Under the pieces are notes generated by a model that saw only the letters and a program-made list of their open reading frames with translations, made no database searches and had not been told where the DNA came from. This document shows positions 20,044-29,200 of a stretch of DNA of 59,543 nt, in pieces (position 1 is the first letter of the stretch; every line of letters starts with the position of its first letter). The DNA comes from Halomonas sp. Lineage in GTDB: Bacteria > Pseudomonadota > Gammaproteobacteria > Pseudomonadales > Halomonadaceae. The stretch is from NCBI RefSeq assembly GCF_014859505.1, contig NZ_JACUUD010000006.1, positions 1 through 59,543 of the forward strand, given 5' to 3'. A program made the position numbers and the translations under genes.

Positions 20044-21366
20044 TCAGGGCGCGCCCAGGTCGACCGCCAGCTTCCCTACCGGCGTGAGGGTCTCGAGCAG
20101 GCCCCGCTCGTGCAGGAAGGCCTCGAAGCGCGCGTAGCCGCCATGGTCCAGGGCGGCGGGACGGGCGCTCAGGCGCAGCAGCATGGCCAGCCAGGTGTCC
20201 CGATTCGCCGGGGTGTCCAGGGTCGGCTCGTTTACCGCCAGCAGCGCCCAGGCCTCCTCCGGATGCTCCAGGCTCCAGGCGGCGGCCTCGGCCAGGGCCT
20301 CGAGCAGCCGCCGCAGGCTCTCCTTCTGAGCGCCGAGCCGGTCGCGGTTGGCCACCAGGATCAGCCCCTCATGGCGCGGAATCCCGTGCTCCTCCAGGGC
20401 CAGCAGGCGCGTGGTCACGCCCTCGTCGCCCAATTGCCGTGGCAGCGCGAAGCGCTGCGGTGTCATCACGCCGTCCAGGTCCTCATCGACCATCTGGACG
20501 ACGGCACTGAAGTTGACGTCCACCAGGTCCAGCTCCTCGAGGGCAATACCGTGGGGCTTGAGCAGTGCGGGCAGCAGCAGCTCCCGGCTCTCCTCCATCG
20601 AATAGCCGATCCGCCTGCCCGCCAGTTGGGCCGGCGACTCCATGATGCCGTCGTCTCGCAGCAGGAGCCCCGCCAGGGGAAGGTCGACCAGAGTGCCGAC
20701 CCGAAGTAGCGGCAGGCCGCGATCCACCTGAAGATGCAGCAGCGGTTGGCGACTCACGGCAAGATCGATGCGGCCGGCGGCCAGCAGCCGGGTCGGCAGG
20801 GTGGGGTCGGCAGGGGTGGTCAGGGTGATCTGCAGGCCATGTCGCGCAAAGATGCCCCGGTGCTGGGCGATCAACAGGGCGGCGTGCTGGGGGCCGGGGT
20901 ACCAGTCGAGCATGATCTCCAGGCGCTTGAGCGGTGGCGGCTCGAGCGGCTCCGGGGGCGTGAGTGTCACCATGGGGCCCTGCTCCATGATCGCTGCCGG
21001 CGCACTGGCCTCTTGGGCCGGCGAGGTGCCATCGGGTGTCATCGCGGCTTCGACGTCCCGCTCGCCGGTATCGTCGACAGGAGGCGGGGACTCCTCGGCA
21101 TCAGCCTCCAGGGGGGGTGCCTGGGTCATCTCCGTGATCTGGTCGTCGATGCCTGCCTCAAGCGCCGGGACCTCGACTACCGTGACGCGGGTATTCAGTC
21201 CGTTCCGGCGGAGGTCGGGCACGGTCAGGGGTTCGGCCTCCCTGGCCTCCTCGGCCACCACGGTCGGGGCACTTGTCATCAGCGCCGCCGTCGTCAGGGT
21301 CGCCATCAGCAGGGTGAGGGCGGAAACGACGACGGACTGGAACCTGGGAGGGGCGGGATCGGGCAT
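20044..21366 (-). CDS. Orphan periplasmic substrate-binding protein (NMT1/ThiY-like) with long acidic/Pro-rich N-terminal linker
   Basis: LKRLEIMLDWYPGPQHAALLIAQHRGIFARHGLQITLTTPADPTLPTRLLAAGRIDLAVS. The track ORF extends to 23337 but its N-terminal part is antisense to the antiporter; start taken at MPDPAPPRFQ. Confidence 0.8.
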   Translation of the reverse strand: MPDPAPPRFQSVVVSALTLLMATLTTAALMTSAPTVVAEEAREAEPLTVPDLRRNGLNTRVTVVEVPALEAGIDDQITEMTQAPPLEADAEESPPPVDDTGERDVEAAMTPDGTSPAQEASAPAAIMEQGPMVTLTPPEPLEPPPLKRLEIMLDWYPGPQHAALLIAQHRGIFARHGLQITLTTPADPTLPTRLLAAGRIDLAVSRQPLLHLQVDRGLPLLRVGTLVDLPLAGLLLRDDGIMESPAQLAGRRIGYSMEESRELLLPALLKPHGIALEELDLVDVNFSAVVQMVDEDLDGVMTPQRFALPRQLGDEGVTTRLLALEEHGIPRHEGLILVANRDRLGAQKESLRRLLEALAEAAAWSLEHPEEAWALLAVNEPTLDTPANRDTWLAMLLRLSARPAALDHGGYARFEAFLHERGLLETLTPVGKLAVDLGAP

Positions 21367-21423
21367 GCAGTGGCTCCGGCTGTGGTGCCGGTTCACGACC
21401 GGCCGGCGGCAGCAGAGTGTATC

Positions 21424-21461
21424 CGCTGCCGGGAAGGGCTGGCCAGCCCTTCCCGGCAGCG
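21424..21461. repeat. Perfect 38-bp palindrome
   Basis: CGCTGCCGGGAAGGGCTGG|CCAGCCCTTCCCGGCAGCG, no mismatches and no spacer. Confidence 0.95.
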
Positions 21462-21516
21462 TCGCACCGCTTCTGGCCACGTGCGATAATGCCAGATATG
21501 CCGCAACGAGGATGCC

Positions 21517-23223
21517 ATGGACACCGTCAATACCCTCTTCCTGCTCAGCGGCCTCCTGATCGGGCTCAGCGTCCTGGCCAGCCGTCTCTCCAGTCTGGTG
21601 GGCTTTCCCCTGCTGCTCATCTTCCTGGGCTTGGGCATGCTGGCGGGGGAGGAGGGGCTGCTCGGCATCGAGTTCGACAACTACTCCCTGGCCTTCGTCA
21701 TCGGTCACGTGGCGCTGGCCATGATCCTGCTGGACGGTGGGCTGCGTACCCGGCTCAAGACCTTTCGGGTTGGCTTTCGCCCGGCCCTGTCCCTTGCCAC
21801 CCTGGGCGTCTTCATCACTAGCGGGATTGTCGGCGTGTTGGCCATGTGGATCTTCGACCTCACCCTGATGCAGGGGCTGCTGGTCGGTGCCATCGTGGGC
21901 TCCACCGACGCCGCCGCGGTGTTCTCGATGCTCAGCGGCCGCGGTGTCAACCTCAACGAGCGGGTGAGCGCGACACTCGAGATCGAGTCCGGCACCAACG
22001 ATCCCATGGCGATCTTCCTCACCCTGGTGCTGGTGGAAATGCTGGTCGGGGAGCTGAGTGGCACCGTCGATACCCTGCTGATGCTGCTCCAGCAGTTTGG
22101 CCTGGGGCTGGTGATCGGGGTGGGCGTGGGATGGCTCAGCGGCAAGCTGCTGCGCTGGGTAGACCTCGCCCCCGGCCTCTATTCCCTGATGGCCCTCGCC
22201 CTGGGCTTCGGCGCGTTCGGCATCACCAGCTTCCTCGGCGGCAGTGGCTTCCTGGCGATCTATCTGGCGGGGCTGATGATCGGTAATCAGCCCGGGCGCC
22301 ATATCAACTTCATCCTGCCGGTTCACGACGGCCTGGCCTGGTTGAGCCAGATCGGACTGTTCCTGGTGCTGGGCCTGCTGGTCAATCCCCGCGAACTGCT
22401 CGAGGTTGCGCTTCCCGCCAGCCTGGTGGCGCTGGCGCTGATCTTCGTGGCCAGGCCCCTGGCGGTCCTCATCAGCATCAAGCCCTTCTTCAAGTTCCGG
22501 TGGCGCGAGATCGGTTTCATCGCCTGGGTGGGCCTGCGCGGTGCCGTGCCCATCGTGCTGGCGATCTTCCCGGTGATCGGCGGCGTGGAGAATGCCTCGC
22601 TCTACTTCAACGTGGCCTTTGCGGTGGTGCTGCTCTCGCTGCTGATCCAGGGCGGGACCCTGGGGTGGATGTCGCGGCTGATGCGGGTGCAGGTGCCGAC
22701 CACCGTCACCCCGAACCAGCGCGGCCCGCTGGGTATTCTCCCGGAAAACGACTTTGAGATGTTCGTCTACGAGGTGGAGAACTCGGACCTGGAGGATGTG
22801 CCGATCCGCCTGCTGCGCTTTCCCTCCGGCGCGCTGATCTCGGCACTGTTCCGCGATCATGTGATGTTGCACCCCAAGGGCAGCACCCGCCTGCAACTGG
22901 GAGACGTGATCTGCGTGATCGGTCGCAGCGAGGATCTGCCGGCGCTGAATCGCCTCTTCAATGGCGATGCCAAGCTCAAGCAGGAGCGCGCCTTCTTCGG
23001 CACCTTCACCTTCGACGGTGAGGCCCGCATGCAGGACATCGGCGACGCCTATGGCTTGACGCTCAGTCCGGCAGAGAGGGACATGACCCTGGCGGATTTC
23101 ATCTCCCTGCGGGTAGGCGGGCATCCGGTGGTGGGGGATGACGTGGACTGGCACGGCATTCACTGGGTGGTCAGCGAGATGCAAGGCAACCTCGTGACCA
23201 AGGTGGGCCTGAGGCTCTACTGA
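21517..23223 (+). CDS. nhaP2: Potassium/proton antiporter (NhaP2/CvrA family)
   Basis: CPA1 membrane domain plus C-terminal TrkA_C-like region (LQLGDVICVIGRSEDLPALNRLF). Confidence 0.88.
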   Translation: MDTVNTLFLLSGLLIGLSVLASRLSSLVGFPLLLIFLGLGMLAGEEGLLGIEFDNYSLAFVIGHVALAMILLDGGLRTRLKTFRVGFRPALSLATLGVFITSGIVGVLAMWIFDLTLMQGLLVGAIVGSTDAAAVFSMLSGRGVNLNERVSATLEIESGTNDPMAIFLTLVLVEMLVGELSGTVDTLLMLLQQFGLGLVIGVGVGWLSGKLLRWVDLAPGLYSLMALALGFGAFGITSFLGGSGFLAIYLAGLMIGNQPGRHINFILPVHDGLAWLSQIGLFLVLGLLVNPRELLEVALPASLVALALIFVARPLAVLISIKPFFKFRWREIGFIAWVGLRGAVPIVLAIFPVIGGVENASLYFNVAFAVVLLSLLIQGGTLGWMSRLMRVQVPTTVTPNQRGPLGILPENDFEMFVYEVENSDLEDVPIRLLRFPSGALISALFRDHVMLHPKGSTRLQLGDVICVIGRSEDLPALNRLFNGDAKLKQERAFFGTFTFDGEARMQDIGDAYGLTLSPAERDMTLADFISLRVGGHPVVGDDVDWHGIHWVVSEMQGNLVTKVGLRLY

Positions 23224-26200
23224 ACGTCCCCTTCGTCTCGCCTTCTGCGAGTCCCCGGGAGACCCGCCGGCGGCGTCCGTGGGGACTCGTTGTTGCCGAG
23301 GTGAATCTCCACCTGGTGCTCTCGGCCATCGTCGCATAGCGTGATGACCGGGTCCGGCAGGCGGACCCCGTCGAGTCGGGTGATCGGCGGGTGATGCTTG
23401 TCATCACCCGCCTGGCGGATCGTGATGACGTAGCTGGTGCCGTGGAAGCGATACCGCAGGCGGATATGGGGCCAGTCCGCGGGCAGGCAGGGCGTTATGG
23501 TCAGGCGGTTGCCTGCCTGCTGCAGGCCGAGCAGTGACTCGCTGATCAGCCGATACATCCATCCTGCCGCGCCGGTATACCAGCTCCAGCCACCGCGCCC
23601 CACGTGGGGCTCTATGGCATAGATGTCGGCAGCCACCACGTAGGGTTCCAGCCGGTAGCGGGCCATCCCGGCGGCTGAGCGTGAATGCTGTACGGGGTTG
23701 AGCATATCCATCAGCAGCCAGGCCCGCTCGCGCTGGCCGAGGCGGGCATAGGCCATCGCCGCCCAGATCGCGGCATGGGTATACTGCCCGCCATTCTCGC
23801 GCACGCCTGGTACATAGCCGCGAATGTAGCCGGGCGTCGGGCTTGCCTTGTCGAAGGGCGGGGCGAGCAGCTGGACCAGCCGCTGATCGGGGTGCACCAG
23901 GTGGGTGAAGACCGCCTCCATCGCCTGCTCGGCGCGCCGCGGGTCGCCGGCGCCCGAGAGTACCGCCCAGCTTTGCGAGATCGAGTCGATACGGCATTCG
24001 TCGGCTGACGCCGACCCCAGCGGCGTGCCATCGTCGAAGTAGGCGCGGCGATACCAGTCGCCGTCCCAGGCGTGCTGGTCGAGACTGTCGCGCAGCGTGC
24101 GGCGCGAGGAGCGGCAGCTCTCGGCCGTCTCCTCATCACCGTAGCGCTGCGCCAGCTGACCGAACTCCTCGAGGACCTGGCACAGGAAGAACCCCAGCCA
24201 GACGCTTTCGCCGCGGCCTTTGATGCCCACCAGGTTCATGCCGTCGTTCCAGTCCCCCGAGCCCATCAGCGGCAGGCCGTGCTCCCCGAACCGTTGGCCG
24301 TGGCGCAGAGCGAGCAAAGCATGCTGGTAGAGACTCGCCTCGCCGGGGGCGCGGTCAGGCAGATCGTAGTAGGCCTCATCGTCTTCACCGACGGCGCGTC
24401 CGTCCAGGAAGCCGATCGGGCGATCGAGCACCTCGATATCATCGCTGACTCGTACGTAGCGACAGAGTGCCAGCGGCAGCCACAGGTAGTCGTCGGAACA
24501 GCGCGTCCGCACGCCGCGACCCTGGGGGGGATGCCACCAGTGCTGCACGTCCCCTTCGCGGAACTGGCGACTGGCACACAGCAGCAGCTGGTCGCGCAGG
24601 CGCTCGGGGGCGGCATGCGCCAGCGCCATGCTGTCCTGCAGCTGGTCGCGAAAGCCGAAGGCGCCACCGGACTGGTAGTAGCCGCTGCGCGCCCACAGCC
24701 GGCAGGCCAGGGTCTGGTAGAGCAGCCAGCCGTTGGCCATCACATCCAGCGCTGGATCGGGCGTCTCGATCTGTAGCGCGCCGAGGGTGTGCCGCCAGTG
24801 GGCCTGGACGCCATCGAGGGCCTGGCTGGCCGACCCCGGGACCCGATAGTGCTGGATCAAGGCATCGGCCTGCTCGCGGTCAGGACCCACGCCGAGCCGG
24901 AAGATCACCGTCCGGCGTTCGTCCGGTGCCAGCGAGAGCTTGACCTGCAGGGCGGCGCAGGGGTCGAGGCCGGCGCCGACCGTGCCGGAGAGGTGGGTTC
25001 GCGCAAGGGCGGCGGGCGCCTGGAGGCTGCCGTTGCGACCGATAAACTCCTGCCGGTCGCCGCTCAGCGTGCGGGTCGGGTCGTCGACGTCGAAGAAGGC
25101 CACCTGCTCGCTGAGTTCACGATGAAAGACGTTGCGTGCCATCAGGGCGCCACTCGTCGCGGAGATCTCGGTGGTCACATGCATGGCGGTCCTGGCAGGC
25201 AGGTCGCCGAGGACCCATTCGACGTAGCCGGTCGCCGACAGCTGGCGCATCCGTGCCGACAGATTGTGCACCTTCAGCACCGAGAACTTGATGCTGGCGT
25301 CGAGCGCCACGTAGATCCACAGCTGCGAATTGATTCCGTCCTGTTCGGACTCGAACACGCTGTAGCCGAAGCCGTGGCGCACCAGGTAGTGGGCATTGCT
25401 GCGCACCGGGAGCGGGGTGGGCGACCAGAGATGGCCGCTCTCCTCGTCGCGCAGATAGAGCGCCTCGCCGCTGGGGTCGCTGACCGGGTCGTTGTGCCAG
25501 GGGGTCAGCCGGTTCTCGTGGGCGTTGAGGTGCCAGCTGTAGCTGCCGCCGCTCTCCGATATCACGCAGCCGAAGTCGGGATTGGCGATCACGTTGACCC
25601 AGGGCGCGGGGGTGCGCTGGCCGGGACCGAGCTGGATGACATACTCCTGACCGTTGGCAGTGAAGGCGCCAAGCGGGTTGCTCAGGATCAGCCCTTCTGG
25701 CGCGACAGGGGGGCGACTCCCCGCCGCCGGGCGGCTGTCCGTCACCCTCAGCAGCGGGGGTCTGGCATCCTGGCGCTGGCGCTGGTCGAGCTGCTCTTCC
25801 AGGCTGCCGTGGCTGTCGAGGATGATGGCGCGTGCCACCGCCTGGAACAGCAGGCGATCCTCGCCGGCGATCTGCTCCAGCGGGCGTACGAAGATACCGC
25901 CGGGCCGGTCGATCTGGCTGGCCGCGCTGCCCGAGGCGATCAGCCCCAGGATCTGTTCCTGAAGCTGCTGGCGGTAGACGGCGTACTCCTCGTTCCAGAT
26001 CACCAGGTCAACCGCCAGGCCCTGGAGGCGCCAGTGGGCGTGCGCCTGGATGAGCTGGCGGACCAGCGCCAGGCTGGCGCTGCTGCCCACACGCAGCAGC
26101 ACGATCGGCAGGTCGCCCGAGATGGCATAGCTCCACAGCGCGGATTGTCCGCGCCGGTTAGTGGCGATGATGGCGGGGTCGGCGCGCAGGGCGGGGTGTG

Positions 26201-29200
26201 CATAGAGGACGGCGCTGGCCAGTCGTGCATGCAGCTGGGCGTCGGCCTCGCTGGCATCGAGCTGCTCGAGGACCACCTGGCGATGGGTCCAGGTGAGCTC
26301 GAAGACGCGGTCGGCCAGATGGCGGTCCTGATACTTGGCGATCAGGCACTCGGCGTCGGCGCGCGACCCCGCCATCCCGGTCACCAGATCGAGCGTCACG
26401 GCGTGGTGGGGCTCGACGCAGAAGGCCCGGCGGATGGCGGCGATCGGGTCGAGCACCGCGCCGGTCTGGCCGGACAGCGACCCGGGGTGGTCCATGGCCA
26501 GCGGTGCCGCAGGGTCACGGCAGCGGCCGATGAATCCCAGCCGATCCGTTTCGTAGCTGGCCGCCGGGCTCGGGGCATCTCGTACGATCAGCAGCTGGAA
26601 CATCCAGGGGGAGGCCTCTTCCGGGGCCCGTGAGCGACGGTGGCAGAGGATCGCACTGTGGTGAGCGATGATCTCTGTCTGCACGAACAGGTTGCTGAAG
26701 GCGGGGTGCAGGTCATCCGTGGCGGCGGGGGCGATGACCACCTCCGCATAGCTGGTGACCTCGAGCTCGCGGCGCTGTTCGCTGTGGTTGGTCAGGCGAA
26801 TCCGGCGCAGTTCGATGTCATCCTCCGGCGATACGGCAATTTCGGTGTAGGTCTCCAGCTCGCCGCTGCCCACATCGTCGCGGCGACGGTACTCGGCGCG
26901 CCCCTCGGCAAAGATCGCCTCGTAGTGGCTGCCGGGGGTGCGCGTCGGCTGATAGGCATTGGACCAGACATGGCCGCTGTCGAGGTCGCGCAGGTAGCAG
27001 AAGGTGCCCTGGTGGTCCCGCGTCGGGTCTTCACGCCAGCGGGTGACCGCGAGGTCGCGCCAGCGGCTGTAGCCACCACCGGCATTGGTGACCATGACGT
27101 GATAGCGCCCGTTGGAGAGCAGCTGCACGGCCGGGGTCGCGGTATCGGCCGTGTCGAAGACACGTATCGGCGGGTCGCTGCGGCCGCTTTCGGTATGGAC
27201 TTCCGCCAGGCGAGCCACGTGGGTGAACAGGGGGCTGGCCCGAGGGATCCGCTCCTGGAGCAGCAGCAGCACCGCCTGCAGGTGGCGGTCCGCGCTGAAA
27301 CGGCGCTGCATGGGCTGCGCCAGCAATAGGTGGGCCAGGGCCAGCAGGCTCATCCCCTGGTGGTGAGCCATGAAGGTTCGCACCAGGGTCTTCCGGGAGC
27401 CGCGGCGCTGGCGTGCGGGGCTGTAGTCTACCGCCTCGTAAAGCCCGAACTTGCCCATCACCCCATCACGTGCCAGCCGCTGCAGGTTATGGCAGGCCTC
27501 GACGGGCGCCACCATCAGCGCCATCGCCGAGGCATAGGGGGCGACCACCAGGTCCTCGGCCAGGCCACGCTTGAGACCCAGGCCGGGGACCCCGAAGGCG
27601 CGATACTGATAGTTGAGTCTGGCATCGACGGTGTTGTAGGCCGACTCGGAAATTCCCCAGGGCACGCCGCGCTGCCTGCCATAGTCGATCTGGCGAGCCA
27701 CGGCCGCGCGACACGTCTGGTCGAGCAGGGTGTTGGGGTAGGTCGGCATCACCAGCATCGGCATCAGGTATTCGAACATCGAGCCGCTCCAGGAGAGCAG
27801 AACAGGCTTGCCTCCGGCGCGGGTCAGCAGTCGGCCGAGGCTGAACCAGCTCTCCTTGGGCAGCTGACCCAGGGCGATGCCCACGAAGCTGCTGAGCCGG
27901 GATTCCGAGGCGAGCAGGTCGTAATAGCCGCTGTCGAGGCGTTCCTCGGTGACGTTGTAGCCGATGGCGAGCAGGTGCTTGGTGCGGTCGAACAGGAAGC
28001 CATATTCGACCCGGGCGAACTCGACGCAGCGGGCGGCAAGCCGCTCGAGAGCGTCGATACGCTGCCTGGCGCGCCCCTGAGCCTGCTCGATCACCTCGTG
28101 CAGCGGGTCCGCCTGGGCATGATCGCTGGCGTCTTGCATGGCTGGCGCAGGCATCGCGGCGAGCAGGCGATCGAGGGCGCCGAGGTCGCGTAGCCTGGGC
28201 AGTGGAAGCGTGGCAAGCGTCCTGCCGAGCGGGGAGTCGTCAAGACGTTCTGCGTGCGCCAGCCAGGGCGCCAGATCATCGAGTTCATCGAGCAGGTCCT
28301 GGGCCTGTCGATGCAGACAGAGGGCCCACTGGTGCGGGTCTTCCTCGAGCCACGGCGTCTCGGGTGAGGCGCTGGCCTCGGGCTGCAACACCCTGGCCAA
28401 TGGGCGCATCGCCTCGACCAGCACGGCAGAGGCGCCGCTGAGCCGGGTCAGCGCCTGATACCAGGTCGTCAGGCTGTCCTGTGGGGTCGCACTGGTGCTG
28501 TCCAGCAGCTGCCGGTAGGCCTCCAGCGGCCCCTGTGCGGTGGCGCCGCCACACTCCTCGATCAGTGCCAGGGTATCGCGCAGGCCCTGCCAGCAGCGCG
28601 GTGGCAGGATCGGTGCATCCGCCATCTCGAGTAGACCACGGCTCAGGGTCAGCAAATGGCCCGAGAGGTTGCCGCTGTCGACGCTGGAGACATAGTGAGG
28701 CGGCAGCGGCTGGAGGGTCTGGGTGTCGTACCAGTTGTAGAAGTGGCCGCGGTAGCGAGGCAGGATCCCTAGCGTGCCGAGGGTCCGTTCGCTGCGCGTC
28801 ATCAGGCCAGCCGCCGTGAGATAGCCGAAGTCATGGGCCGCCAGGTTGGCCAGCAGTGCCATCCCGATGTTGGTCGGCGAGGTGCGATGGGCCAGGGTGA
28901 TCTGGCGATACGCCTGGATGTTGTCGGGTGGCAGCCAGTGGTCCTCGGCGCTCATCATCTCTTCGAAGAAGGCCCAGGTGCGCCTGGCCAGACGCTGCAG
29001 GAAGCGGGTTTGCTCGGCATCCAGCCGGGAGGGGCGCGGCGGCTGCGGACGGCTCGTCCACCAGGCCAGCCCCGGGGCAATTCCCCACAGGGTAAGGAAA
29101 GGAGCCGCGGCGAGCAGCGTCAGCGGCTGGGTGCCGGCCAGCCACAGGGCGATGGCGCCGGCGAGCACCGGGGAGAGCCACATCTGTCCCAGCACTCGAC

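Noticed and set aside
20044-23337. 1097-aa minus-strand ORF
   Set aside because: Only the C-terminal 440 aa (from 21366) is protein-like; the rest is antisense to the antiporter and an artefact of high GC.
24789-26633. 614-aa plus-strand ORF inside ndvB
   Set aside because: Antisense shadow frame of the glucan synthase; His/Gln/Val-rich with no domain signature.
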